A stretch of DNA of 64,000 bases from Neorhizobium galegae bv. officinalis (GTDB lineage: Bacteria; Pseudomonadota; Alphaproteobacteria; Rhizobiales; Rhizobiaceae), in the NCBI GenBank assembly GCA_000985875.1, contig CCRI01000001.1, positions 310,001 to 374,000 of the forward strand, in the 5' to 3' direction. Below are positions 40,136-48,858 of the stretch, piece by piece. Both the position numbers and the translations under genes were made by a program. Position 1 is the first letter of the stretch. Every line of letters begins with the position of its first letter. The notes under the pieces are model-generated. The model was not told the origin of the DNA, did no database searches, and saw only the letters and a list, made by a program, of their open reading frames with translations.

Positions 40136-40726
40136 GTGAAAACCATCGCCATCGATTTCGAAACCGCCAACGAGCAGCGCGGCAGCGCCTGTTCGGTCGG
40201 GCTTGCCTGGCTGGAGGGCGACGAGGTCGTGCGGGTGGAGGAACGGATGATCCGCCCGAAGGACATGCGGTTTTCCTCCTTCAACATCGCGATCCATGGC
40301 ATCCGGCCGGAACATGTTGAGGACGCCGGCGAGTTTCCGGAAGTGATGGACGAGTTCGCCGACGATTTTCGCGGCGCGACGATGATCGCCCATAATGCCG
40401 CCTTCGATTTCAGTGTCTGGCGGGCCTGCCTCGATGCCTATCGGCAGAGCTATCCGGAGCTTTCCTATCTCTGCAGCGTAAAAATGTCGCAGAAGGTCTG
40501 GCCGCATCTCGGCTCGCACAAGCTCAACGTCCTTGCCCAGCATCTCGGCCTTCGGTTCGCCCACCACAATGCGGCCGAGGACGCGGCGGTCTGCGCCCGG
40601 GCGACGATCGCGATCGCCAAATCGCTTGCCGTGCCGCATGTCCGTGACATTCCGGAGATGATTGGCATGAAGGTCGGCCGGCTGTTTTCCGGCGGTTACG
40701 CGCCCTGCACCTGCCGGATGAAATAG
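40136..40726 (+). CDS. DEDDh 3'-5' exonuclease (DnaQ/RNase T-like)
   Basis: 196 residues. DEDDh catalytic residues: Asp7 and Glu9 in IAIDFETAN, Asp in MIAHNAAFDFSVW, His and Asp in HHNAAEDAAVCA. The fold resembles the epsilon proofreading domain but it is a stand-alone protein; substrates may be RNA or DNA 3' ends. The start is GTG with AGGA eight bases upstream. The gap 40067-40135 to higA is short, but there is no sign that the exonuclease belongs to the toxin module. Confidence 0.85.
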   Translation: MKTIAIDFETANEQRGSACSVGLAWLEGDEVVRVEERMIRPKDMRFSSFNIAIHGIRPEHVEDAGEFPEVMDEFADDFRGATMIAHNAAFDFSVWRACLDAYRQSYPELSYLCSVKMSQKVWPHLGSHKLNVLAQHLGLRFAHHNAAEDAAVCARATIAIAKSLAVPHVRDIPEMIGMKVGRLFSGGYAPCTCRMK

Positions 40727-40807
40727 GAGTTCCGCCGGCACCTGCTTGTTTCCGCTCCGGCAATCCTTATCTCTGATCACGGATCGTTTACCGGAGTCGA
40801 AGTCCCC

Positions 40808-41317
40808 ATGAGACACCCCATGAACCGCCTTGCCTGCCTTGCATCCGCCGCAGCCTTTGCGCTCGGCACGCTTGTCCTTCCCGTTTCCGCCCAGGTGGTC
40901 GGCGAGGTCGGCGTCGATTGGATCGGCAACGACATCATCGTCGAGGCGGTCGCCGATCCGCAGGTGAAGGGCGTCACCTGCCACGTCACCTATTTCGAGC
41001 GCGGCATCATCGACCGGCTGAAGAATGGCAACTGGTTCGAGGATCCGTCCAACAATTCGATCGCCTGCCGCCAGACCGGACCGATCGAGATCGGCGAGAT
41101 CGACCTCGGCAAGGGCGGCGAGGAAGTGTTCCGGCAGGGCCGCTCGCTGATCTGGAAGGACTTGCTCGTCAAGCGCATCTACGACAACGCCAACGACACA
41201 CTGATCTATCTCGCTCACTCGCGGCAGGTGGTGGACGGTTCTGCCAAGATGGCCATCTCGACCATCCCGCTTTACAACCAGAACGTCGCCTGGAAGAACG
41301 GCAAGCCCAAGCCGTAA
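40808..41317 (+). CDS. creA: CreA-family secreted protein
   Basis: 169 residues with a signal peptide ending near VSAQVVG. The mature sequence matches the CreA family: VGVDWIGNDIIVEAVADPQVKGVTCHV, trimmed as IIVEAVADPQVKGVTCHVT, the ISNNSIACRQTGPIEIG-type motif (SIACRQTGPIEIG) with a Cys pair (VTCHV and IACRQ) that probably forms a disulfide in the periplasm, and LIYLAHSRQVVDGSAKMAIS. Function is unknown in any bacterium. ATG at 40808 is used; M5 at 40820 is also possible. It converges with the FAD dehydrogenase. Confidence 0.88.
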   Translation: MRHPMNRLACLASAAAFALGTLVLPVSAQVVGEVGVDWIGNDIIVEAVADPQVKGVTCHVTYFERGIIDRLKNGNWFEDPSNNSIACRQTGPIEIGEIDLGKGGEEVFRQGRSLIWKDLLVKRIYDNANDTLIYLAHSRQVVDGSAKMAISTIPLYNQNVAWKNGKPKP

Positions 41318-41326
41318 CCACAAGGC

Positions 41327-42985
41327 TCAGCCAAGGGCGGCTGCCGCCGCCCGGCCGGCATTGCGGCCGGAAAACAGGCATCCGCCGAGAAAGGTGCCTT
41401 CGAGCGCCCGATAGCCGTGCATGCCGCCACCGCCGAAACCGGCGGCCTCGCCGACGGCATAAAGCCCCGGGATCGCTTCTCCGTTCTCACCGAGCACGCG
41501 GGCCGAGAGATCCGTCTCGATCCCCCCGAGCGTCTTGCGCGTCAGGATATTCAGTCTCACCGCGATCAGCGGCCCGTGCGCCGGATCGAGAATGCGGTGC
41601 GGTTTTGCAGTCCGCACCAGCTTTTCGCCGAGCGAGCGGCGGGCATTGTGGATGCCCATGATCTGCGCATCCTTGGCAAAGGGATTGGTCACCTGGCCGT
41701 CGCGGGCCGATATTTCGCGCTCGATTTGGGCGAGGTCCAGAAGATTGCTGCCGACAAGCCGGTTCATGCCGGCCACCAGCTCGCCGAGGTTCTCGGCGAT
41801 CACGAAATCCTCGCCATGTTCCTTGAAGGCCTCCACCGGCCCGGTCGCCTTCCTGCCGATCGCCCGTTTGGCCGTCAGCTTCCAGTCGCGACCGGTGAGG
41901 TCCGGGTTCTGTTCGGAGCCGGAGAGGGCGAATTCCTTGCGGATGATGCTCTGGTTCAGCACGAACCAGCTGTAGTCGTAGCCGGTCGCCATGAGGTGCT
42001 GCAACGTGCCCAGCGTATCGTAGCCGGGATAAAAAGGGGCGGGCAGGCGCTTGCCCGTCGCGTCGAACCACAAAGAGGAGGGACCGGGCAGGATGCGGAT
42101 GCCATGGTTTTGCCAGATCGGGTTCCAGTTTCTCAGGCCTTCCGTGTAGTGCCACATGCGGTCGCGGTTGATCACCTGCCCCCCGGCTGCCCGGGTGATG
42201 CCGAGCATCCGGCCGTCCACGTGTTTCGGCACGCCCGAGACCATGAAGGCCGGCGGTCGCCCCAGCCTTGCCGGCCACATCTGCCGTACGAGGTCCTGAT
42301 TGCCGCCGATGCCGCCCGAAGCGACGATGACGATCGGCGCGCCGATCTCGAAGTCACCGGCCGGTGTCCTTGAGGTTTCCTCGCCACGCAGCGCCGTGCT
42401 CGCCGCAAGGACCGTGCCTGCGACCCCTGTTATGGCGCTGCCGGTCTTGACCAGGTTATCGACGCGGTGCCGCCAGAGAAAGCGGATCCTGCCGCTTTTT
42501 TCCGCCTCGCGCGCCCGTCGCTCGAACGGTTCGACGACACCGGGGCCGGTGCCCCAGGTGGTGTGGAACCGAGGCACGGAATTGCCGTGCGTGGTCGCCG
42601 AGCCGCCGCCGCGTTCCGCCCAGCCGACGATCGGAAAGATGCGATGGCCCATCTGCCTGAGCCATGAGCGTTTCTCCCCGGCGGCAAAGGCCACATAGGC
42701 TTCCGCCCAGAGGCGTGGCCAGTGGTCCTCCTCGCGGTCGAAACCGGCGGTGCCGAGCCAGTCCTGCCACGCGAGGTCGAGCGAATCGCGGATACCCATC
42801 CGCCGCTGCTCGGGAGAATCGACGAGGAACAGCCCGCCGAGCGACCAGAAGGCCTGGCCGCCGAGGTTCTGTTCCGGTTCCTGGTCGAGGATGACGACGG
42901 AGCGGCCGGCATCTGCAAGTTCGGTCGCGGCGACGAGACCCGAAAGGCCCGCGCCCACCACGATGGCGTCAACTCTGTCGCTCAA
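41327..42985 (-). CDS. FAD-binding dehydrogenase (3-ketosteroid dehydrogenase / fumarate reductase-like flavoprotein)
   Basis: 552 residues. Opens with the dinucleotide motif AIVVGAGLSGLVAATELADAG and VVILDQE; VIVASGGIGGNQDLV and the C-terminal FAD loop GLYAVGEAAGFGGGGMHGYRALEGTFLGG, trimmed as GEAAGFGGGGMHGYRAL, follow. The family oxidises or reduces diverse substrates; none is implied by neighbours. The start is a TTG at 42983-42985 behind an excellent GGGAGGAG; the frame continues upstream to 43081 but that part has no ribosome site and covers the terminator-proximal gap. Confidence 0.85.
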   Translation of the reverse strand: MSDRVDAIVVGAGLSGLVAATELADAGRSVVILDQEPEQNLGGQAFWSLGGLFLVDSPEQRRMGIRDSLDLAWQDWLGTAGFDREEDHWPRLWAEAYVAFAAGEKRSWLRQMGHRIFPIVGWAERGGGSATTHGNSVPRFHTTWGTGPGVVEPFERRAREAEKSGRIRFLWRHRVDNLVKTGSAITGVAGTVLAASTALRGEETSRTPAGDFEIGAPIVIVASGGIGGNQDLVRQMWPARLGRPPAFMVSGVPKHVDGRMLGITRAAGGQVINRDRMWHYTEGLRNWNPIWQNHGIRILPGPSSLWFDATGKRLPAPFYPGYDTLGTLQHLMATGYDYSWFVLNQSIIRKEFALSGSEQNPDLTGRDWKLTAKRAIGRKATGPVEAFKEHGEDFVIAENLGELVAGMNRLVGSNLLDLAQIEREISARDGQVTNPFAKDAQIMGIHNARRSLGEKLVRTAKPHRILDPAHGPLIAVRLNILTRKTLGGIETDLSARVLGENGEAIPGLYAVGEAAGFGGGGMHGYRALEGTFLGGCLFSGRNAGRAAAAALG

Positions 42986-43086
42986 GCGCGCTCCTCCCAA
43001 AGCATGGGACGCAAGCCATGTTGCATCCCGTCGACGAATACAGTCATGCGGTGTGGCTGAGGTCAACAGGATGGCCGGCAAAACGA

Positions 43087-43119
43087 CAAAACCGGGCTCG
43101 GCAAGCGAACCCGGTTTTG
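43087..43119 (-). terminator. Terminator of the 107-residue secreted-protein gene
   Basis: Ten-pair stem CAAAACCGGG/CCCGGTTTTG around a 13-base loop. On the minus strand it is 26 bases beyond the stop codon at 43145 and is followed by TCGTTTT, so it fits as an intrinsic terminator of that gene. Confidence 0.7.
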
Positions 43120-43144
43120 AAATCCGTGGGGAATGGTGGGCTAA

Positions 43145-43468
43145 TCAGCGGACGTAGACGATCCGGCTGCCATCGGCGGCGGTGTCGATCGCCACGACGT
43201 TGTTCAGTTCGACGTTGTGGCTCAGAAGATCGGCGCGCAGCGCGCGGTCGGTCTTCACTTCGTTCTGCGCCTTCTGGATGGTGGCCTGATCCGGATGGAT
43301 GAAGGCGTCCGGAACGTCCAGCCGCTTTGCGCTGTTATCGATTTCCGGGTCGGTGTAGACGATGGCGACGTCGCCGGCGGGTTTTGCCGTCATGCCCATA
43401 TCGCGGGCATAGGCCGTTCCCACCGTGGCGGCGGACATCAGGACTGCGAGAGCAAAAGCCTTGTTCAT
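43145..43468 (-). CDS. Small secreted protein of unknown function
   Basis: 107 residues; a signal peptide of about 22 residues (MNKAFALAVLMSAATVGTAYA, cut after AYA) is clear. The mature part of 85 residues is acidic and hydrophilic, with no Cys and no motif I can name; VAIVYTDPEIDNSAKRLDVP and TDRALRADLLSHNVELNNVV stand out as ordered segments. Start at 43468 follows GGAGAACGACC. It has its own terminator and no obvious operon partner. Function not recognised. Confidence 0.75.
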   Translation of the reverse strand: MNKAFALAVLMSAATVGTAYARDMGMTAKPAGDVAIVYTDPEIDNSAKRLDVPDAFIHPDQATIQKAQNEVKTDRALRADLLSHNVELNNVVAIDTAADGSRIVYVR

Positions 43469-43673
43469 GGTCGTTCTCCTATCTTGGGTAAACCAGCCGA
43501 AGAGCTTTTGAAGCGGTCCGGTTGGGCGTTTGCGGCAGGAGAACGTGGAGCCGCTTCCTCGGTTCCGTTTAAAATTGTTACAAATAAGCAATGATTACAA
43601 TAAGTTAATCTCCCGTCACATCTGCGTGTAACGGGAGATCCGGACATGGTTTCGAACTTTTTTGCGCCGCAGA

Positions 43674-44141
43674 TTACGCGGCTTCGCGCGCGAGTTCGTC
43701 GGCGATGACGGTGTCGAGGTTCAGGAAGCAGACCATGGTCTTTTCGAGCGCCACGATGCCGCGGCAGAAGGCGCGCTGGGCTTCCGGAATGATTTCCGGG
43801 GCCGGCTGCAGGTCTTCCCCACGGATGGTCATCATGTCCGATACCTGTTCGACCAGCAGGCCGACCAGCTTGCCGGCGATGTCCGTGACGATGATCGCGG
43901 AGCGTTCCGACGGTTCGGTCATCTTCATGCCGAGGCGGCAGGCCATGTCGATGACCGGGATCACCGCGCCGCGCAGGTTGATGAGGCCGAGCACGTAAGG
44001 CGGGGTGTGCGGCATCGGGGTCACCGGCGCCCAGCCGCGGATTTCGCGGATCGCCATGATGTCGATGCAGAATTCCTGGTCTCCGAGATGAAAGGAGACG
44101 ATTTCGAGGTAGGCGCCGGACTGCTTGATGGCGTTGGTCAT
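43674..44141 (-). CDS. cheW: Chemotaxis adaptor CheW
   Basis: 155 residues of the CheW fold: EIVSFHLGDQEFCIDIMAIREI, then VTPMPHTPPYVLGLINLRGAVIPVIDM trimmed as VLGLINLRGAVIPVIDM (receptor- and CheA-binding face), and AIIVTDIAGKLVGLLVEQVSDM. CheW couples receptors to the kinase CheA. It lies one base behind the MCP gene and is doubtless co-translated with it. No cheA or cheY is seen in the window, so it serves a kinase encoded elsewhere. Confidence 0.94.
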   Translation of the reverse strand: MTNAIKQSGAYLEIVSFHLGDQEFCIDIMAIREIRGWAPVTPMPHTPPYVLGLINLRGAVIPVIDMACRLGMKMTEPSERSAIIVTDIAGKLVGLLVEQVSDMMTIRGEDLQPAPEIIPEAQRAFCRGIVALEKTMVCFLNLDTVIADELAREAA

Positions 44142-44142
44142 G

Positions 44143-46107
44143 TCAGAACTCTTCCCATTTGTCTGAGGATCCCACGGCCTTCGGCTTGGCGGAGGTGGGG
44201 CTGTTGCTGAAGGCTCCCGCGAGCTTGTTCATCAAGTTGAGTGCGGGCGATGGTTTGGGTGGCGTGGAAGCGCTCGCAGCCTCGACGGCGCGAGGGCCAT
44301 TGCCTCCACGGATCTGGAAATGGCCGATCAGCTTGTTCAGGTTTTCGGCATCGCTGGCCAGCGAATGGCTGGCGGCAGTGCTCTGCTCCACCATTGCGGC
44401 ATTCTGTTGCGTTGCTTGGTCCATCTGGCCGATCGCCATATTGATCTCGGTTAGTCCGGTCGATTGTTCGCGCGCAGAAGTGAAAATCGCGTGAACGTGA
44501 TCGTTGATTTTCAGCACGTCGTCGCCGATCCGGGTCAGGGCGTCGCCCGTCGCCTTCACCAGGTCCACGCCGGTCTTGACCTCGTGGTTCGAACGGGTGA
44601 CCAGTGCCTTGATGTCCTTGGCCGCGCCAGCGGCGCGCCCGGCGAGTTCGCGCACTTCCTGGGCGACGACGGCAAAACCCTTGCCGGCCTCGCCCGCACG
44701 GGCCGCCTCGACCCCGGCATTGAGAGCCAGCAGGTTGGTCTGGAAGGCGATTTCGTCGATGACGTTGATGATCTTGCCGATTTCGGCGGTCGCGCCCTCG
44801 ATCCGCCCCATGGCGGCCGTGGCATCGCGAACCACGCCGGAGGACTTTTCGGTATAGTCCTTGGCATCGCTTACCATCTGCGTCGCTTCCTCGGCGCGGC
44901 TGGTGGCGTTGCGTACGGTCGCGGTGATTTCTTCGAGGGCTGCCGATGTTTCCTCGAGCGAGGCCGCCTGCTTCTCGGTCCGCTTCGCCAGGTCGTCGGC
45001 AGCGGAGCGCATCTGGTTGGCGTTGGCGCCGATGGAGCTGGAGCTGTTGGCGACCTCTGTCATGATGTGGCGCAGGCGCTCGACGACCCGGTTGAAGTCG
45101 GTGCGCAGGCGCTCAAGATCTCCGCGGAAGGGACGGTCGAGGGCGGCTGCGAGGTCGCCTTCGGAAAGACGGTTGAGCGCGGTTGCAAGCGAATCGACGG
45201 CGAAATGCAGCGCCTGGGCTTCGGCCTTCTGTTCCGATTCGCTCGCCTGCCGCTGGGTTTCGTTCCGGCGGCGTTCGTCGTCCAGGCTGTTCTCCAGGGT
45301 CTGGCGCTCGACGGCCGCAAGCCGGAAGATATCGGTGGCGCGCGCCATCTCGCCGATCTCGTCGCTGCGGTCGATGCCGGGCACGGCGGTGCTGTAGTCG
45401 CCACCGATGATCCGCTGCATGCTGGCGCGAACCCCGTCGATGCCGCGCCGGATGGCGCCGCCATGAACGCTTTGCAGGATTGCCATGGCGACCAGTGCGA
45501 TCAGACCGCAGGCAAGCTGCACATAAAGAGCGTTCGAGGAAAGCGTGTTCGCCTCCTGGACGCGATTGCTGACAAGCTTTTCGCCTGCGACGGCTGCTGT
45601 CTCGAGCGTTGTGCCGACCCGTTCGCCGGCACCGTCGATGACGTCGTCGATCTTGTCATAGGCTTCGTCGGATGCGCCGGTTTCGACCATTTTTCTGAGA
45701 TCGACCTGGATCGCGGTGGAAACGGCCGCGAGATCCGTTTCGAAACTTGCAACGAGGCCTGGATTGCCGATGTCGGCCGCGAGTTTCTTCAGATCGCCCG
45801 AAGAACTTTTCAACTTGTCGATGGAGTCCGCCATCGCCTTCAGCCGGGCGGGATCGACGCGTTTGTCGTCGCGGTCTACGATCGTGTCCATCGCTGCGAG
45901 GACGAGTTCGAGGTTGGCGATGCGCATGCCGTTGACGGTATCCACGTGTTCCCGGATCTCGGTGGCGCGCTGCAGCGCTTCGTTGACCTGGTGGCCCTCG
46001 TACCAGCCGACAAGCAGCATGGCGCCGATACCGGCAAAGGCGGATCCTGCCAGCGTCCATAGCCGGTGATTGACCGATAGCGTCTTGCGAATGGGTTTTG
46101 CCGTCAT
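44143..46107 (-). CDS. Methyl-accepting chemotaxis protein
   Basis: 654 residues. Membrane helix 1 at about 16-36 ([21 protein letters not shown] in part), a periplasmic four-helix-bundle sensor region of about 155 residues, membrane helix 2 near 195-215, a HAMP domain, a HAMP-like second module, and the signalling hairpin with [20 protein letters not shown] and [18 protein letters not shown]. The C-terminus ends DKWEEF, resembling the xWExF pentapeptide that tethers CheR/CheB. Start at 46107 ([11 protein letters not shown]). A chemoreceptor of unknown ligand coupled to its own CheW. Confidence 0.93.
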   Translation of the reverse strand: MTAKPIRKTLSVNHRLWTLAGSAFAGIGAMLLVGWYEGHQVNEALQRATEIREHVDTVNGMRIANLELVLAAMDTIVDRDDKRVDPARLKAMADSIDKLKSSSGDLKKLAADIGNPGLVASFETDLAAVSTAIQVDLRKMVETGASDEAYDKIDDVIDGAGERVGTTLETAAVAGEKLVSNRVQEANTLSSNALYVQLACGLIALVAMAILQSVHGGAIRRGIDGVRASMQRIIGGDYSTAVPGIDRSDEIGEMARATDIFRLAAVERQTLENSLDDERRRNETQRQASESEQKAEAQALHFAVDSLATALNRLSEGDLAAALDRPFRGDLERLRTDFNRVVERLRHIMTEVANSSSSIGANANQMRSAADDLAKRTEKQAASLEETSAALEEITATVRNATSRAEEATQMVSDAKDYTEKSSGVVRDATAAMGRIEGATAEIGKIINVIDEIAFQTNLLALNAGVEAARAGEAGKGFAVVAQEVRELAGRAAGAAKDIKALVTRSNHEVKTGVDLVKATGDALTRIGDDVLKINDHVHAIFTSAREQSTGLTEINMAIGQMDQATQQNAAMVEQSTAASHSLASDAENLNKLIGHFQIRGGNGPRAVEAASASTPPKPSPALNLMNKLAGAFSNSPTSAKPKAVGSSDKWEEF

Positions 46108-46386
46108 GCTGCTGAAATTCTCCCGGCGCCGGGCAGGTCCGGCAAGCTTTCGGATAGAGATGGGAACAGGGAGCGAGCCGATATCGGCGACGTCATGTCT
46201 TCGGGGGTTCTCGCGATATCGCGGCACTCGGTGCGATGCGTTCTGCATCTCACCCCCATGTGCCGCAACGATTCGTGAACCACCTTCGCCGCCGTAAGAT
46301 CTCAGACAGATATTAATCTTACGCTAAGCTTGTTTGGAGGTTGTGCCACCTTCCAAGAAGCCGGAAAAGGTTGTAGATTGAACACC

Positions 46387-46542
46387 ATGGATAGCACCCT
46401 TGACGGTTACCGACTGCCGCTGATCACCGCCCTGAGCCTGCTCTTGCTCGGGTTCGGCGGCATCGCCTTTTACGGCTGGCTCCGGTTCGGCTCTTCCATC
46501 CTGCTGACGCTCGGTGAAACCGGTCTTTCCTGGTGTTTCTGA
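46387..46542 (+). CDS. Putative small membrane protein (51 residues)
   Basis: Short ORF starting MDSTLDGYRLPLITALSL with one strong hydrophobic helix (LPLITALSLLLLGFGGIAFY region, residues about 9-28) and a C-terminal LGETGLSWCF. It is positioned 122 bases upstream of the SCO gene on the same strand and could be part of that transcript. The amino-acid order looks protein-like and not like a shadow frame, but I do not recognise it; membrane localisation is inferred from hydrophobicity only. Confidence 0.5.
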   Translation: MDSTLDGYRLPLITALSLLLLGFGGIAFYGWLRFGSSILLTLGETGLSWCF

Positions 46543-46663
46543 CCGCTGCCTTGCCATTGAGACAAATCAGCGCGATGTCTTTCGAAAACGACTTCTTGAA
46601 TTGCGCGCCCGCCGGCTCGGGTCTATCGCTCCCCTCAACTGGGCCTGAGCTGAAGAGATACTG

Positions 46664-47263
46664 ATGAAGAGCTTCCGAATCGTTCTGTGGATCGCCGTCG
46701 TTGTGTTGGCGGGCGTGCTGGTGGCGCTGACGCTGACATTGACGCGTTCGAAACAGCAGCTTGCCGAGGGTCCGTTCGGCGTACCGTTCCAGCTCGTCGC
46801 CCAGAACGGCCAGCCGATCACCGAAAAGGCCTTCCAGGACAAGCCGACAGCGCTGTTCTTCGGCTTCACCCATTGTCCGGAAGTCTGCCCCACGACTCTT
46901 TTCGAGCTCAATGGTTGGCTGCGCAAGGTCGATCCGGACGGCACGAAGCTCAACGGATATTTCGTCAGCATCGATCCGGAGCGCGACAGCCCGGAACTGC
47001 TCGGCCAGTACGTTTCCAATGTCACCGACCGGGTGAAGGGCATTTCCGGCCCGCCGGCCAAGGTCCAGGAGATGGCCAAGGGCTTCAAGGTCTATTTCAA
47101 GAAGGTTCCGGTCGACGAAAAGGATCCGAACGGCGACTACACCATGGATCACACGGCGTCGGTATTCCTGCTCGACGATGGCGGGCGCTTCGCCGGCACC
47201 ATTGCCTATGGCGAAAACCCGGACGTCGCGATCAAGAAGCTCGAAAATCTGATCAAGGGCTGA
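46664..47263 (+). CDS. SCO1/SenC-family copper chaperone
   Basis: 199 residues, membrane-anchored by the N-terminal helix at about 5-26 with the thioredoxin-like domain in the periplasm. Copper ligands are complete: Cys71 and Cys75 in THCPEVCPTT and His163 in TMDHTASVFLL. SCO proteins load copper into the CuA site of cytochrome c oxidase subunit II or act as thiol reductants. FVSIDPERDSP is the family motif. ATG at 46664 follows GAAGAGATACTG. Independent of nearby oxidase genes, as is usual in rhizobia. Confidence 0.93.
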   Translation: MKSFRIVLWIAVVVLAGVLVALTLTLTRSKQQLAEGPFGVPFQLVAQNGQPITEKAFQDKPTALFFGFTHCPEVCPTTLFELNGWLRKVDPDGTKLNGYFVSIDPERDSPELLGQYVSNVTDRVKGISGPPAKVQEMAKGFKVYFKKVPVDEKDPNGDYTMDHTASVFLLDDGGRFAGTIAYGENPDVAIKKLENLIKG

Positions 47264-47340
47264 TACGTTTGGCGTTGAAGCCGACACAGCTTCTGTGGCA
47301 ATCCTCTCCGCCACCGATCAATAGCTGAGAGACCGTTTCC

Positions 47341-48219
47341 TTGAGCGAAATCCGCCTTTACGTCACGTCCACCGAAAAAGGTGCGACCGAGATCCTCGAT
47401 ATCCTGTCGGAGGTCTTCGGCGAGGAGGATTTCGCCATTGCCACCACCGAGGTCGATGAGAAGAAGGATATCTGGGAAGCCTCCGTCTACATGATGGCGG
47501 ACGACGAGGAGATTGTGCGTGAGCGCATCGCCGAAGGTCTCGCCCACGCCTTTCCCGCCCTGGAAATCCAGAGGGAAGTCATTCCGGATATCGACTGGAT
47601 CGCCAAGTCGCTGGAAGGGCTGAAGCCGGTAAGGGCCGGGCGGTTCATCGTCCACGGGTCGCATGACCGCGACAAGGTGAAGGTCAACGACATCGCCATC
47701 GAGATCGATGCGGGCCAGGCCTTCGGCACCGGCCATCACGGCACCACCGCCGGCTGCCTCGAAGTGATCGAGGACGTGATGCGCGCAAGACCGGTTCGCA
47801 ACGCGCTCGACCTTGGAACCGGAAGCGGCGTGCTGGCGATTGCCGTGCGCAAGCTGCGCAATATTCCCGTGCTCGCGACCGACATTGATCCTGTCGCTGT
47901 GCGGGTGGCGCGGGAGAATGTCCGACGCAACGGCATCGCCACCGGCATCCGCCTGGAGACCGCGCCGGGATTTCATTCGCCGGCCTTCGGTCGGGAAGGG
48001 CCGTTCGACCTGATCATCGCCAACATTCTCGCGCGGCCGCTGATGAAGATGGCGCCGCAGCTGGCGGCACATCTGGCGCCTGGCGGGTCGGTGATCCTGT
48101 CCGGCATCCTGGCGGGACAGCGCTGGAAGGTGCTGGCCGCCTATAGCGGCGTCCATCTCGCCCATGTCCGCACCATATGGCGCAATGGCTGGGTGACGAT
48201 CCATCTGCGCAGCCGGTGA
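47341..48219 (+). CDS. prmA: Ribosomal protein L11 methyltransferase PrmA
   Basis: 292 residues. An N-terminal L11-binding alpha/beta domain is followed by the methyltransferase domain with IDAGQAFGTGHHGTTAGCLE, motif I NALDLGTGSGVLAIAV, ATDIDPVAVRVA and FDLIIANILARPLM. PrmA trimethylates L11 lysines and its N-terminus. TTG is the start codon, with GAGAGA about 11 bases ahead, a weak site. Downstream of SCO by 77 bases. Confidence 0.93.
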   Translation: MSEIRLYVTSTEKGATEILDILSEVFGEEDFAIATTEVDEKKDIWEASVYMMADDEEIVRERIAEGLAHAFPALEIQREVIPDIDWIAKSLEGLKPVRAGRFIVHGSHDRDKVKVNDIAIEIDAGQAFGTGHHGTTAGCLEVIEDVMRARPVRNALDLGTGSGVLAIAVRKLRNIPVLATDIDPVAVRVARENVRRNGIATGIRLETAPGFHSPAFGREGPFDLIIANILARPLMKMAPQLAAHLAPGGSVILSGILAGQRWKVLAAYSGVHLAHVRTIWRNGWVTIHLRSR

Positions 48220-48275
48220 TCCATTTCGCAATGCAGCATTGAACTATCTGCATGGCTTCTGGTGCAGACAGCAAA

Positions 48276-48300
48276 AAGGCGACACCAGTGGTGCCGCCTT
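48276..48300 (-). terminator. Hairpin followed by T-run on the minus strand
   Basis: Stem AAGGCG/CGCCTT extended, after one A-C mismatch, by CACC/GGTG around loop AGT. On the minus strand it is followed by TTTTTGC, the signature of an intrinsic terminator. It lies 130 bases beyond the DUF1127 stop on that strand and could also form a hairpin behind prmA on the + strand, where no T-run follows. Confidence 0.65.
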
Positions 48301-48430
48301 GCGATCAGTTCCGGGACTGATCTACCCGCGAGCGTGAGGGAGGATCTGCTCGAGCGGGCCTCGTATCCTGAAAGCCGGGGCGGGTGAGGGAGGAGAGCCC
48401 GCGCCGGCCGTATGATCAGGATTACGCAGC

Positions 48431-48604
48431 TTAGAATACGTAGCTCTGGGCACCCTTGCGGCGGAGTTCTTCGCGGCTGGTGCCGAGGCCCTTCAGCGTT
48501 TCGTCGTCGAGGTTCAGCAGGGCGCCGTTAACGTAGCGGGCAACCTGACGCTCGCGCGCTTCGACCACGCGGTTGAAGGCATTGCGGAAGAAAGAGTTGG
48601 CCAT
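48431..48604 (-). CDS. DUF1127 mini-protein
   Basis: 57 residues. The C-terminal half carries the DUF1127 pattern: ARYVNGALLNLDDETLKGLGTSREELRR, trimmed as LLNLDDETLKGLGTSREELR. Small arginine-rich DUF1127 proteins occur in many copies in rhizobia and have been linked to RNA turnover, phosphate or carbon metabolism and sRNA stability. AAAGGATCG precedes the ATG at 48604. Start upstream in the same frame would add a non-family N-terminus. Confidence 0.88.
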   Translation of the reverse strand: MANSFFRNAFNRVVEARERQVARYVNGALLNLDDETLKGLGTSREELRRKGAQSYVF

Positions 48605-48858
48605 GGAAGCGATCCTTTTGATACGGGCCTTGTTCGGCGCCCGTTCGATAATGTGAATATAGCGATTGCTGCACTGCACAGTGAGAGGGCTTCTCTCATT
48701 GGTGGTATGCGCGTGCTGCATAGGATGAGTAGATCTGCGCCAGACCTGTTGAGCAGATGCACAATCGCCGCTCATCCGGCCCGTCTGGCAATGTCTGTCG
48801 AAGATCGGCTAACATGGGTTCAACCTCTCGGAATCAGGCAGCCCGGAAAAACAACCCC

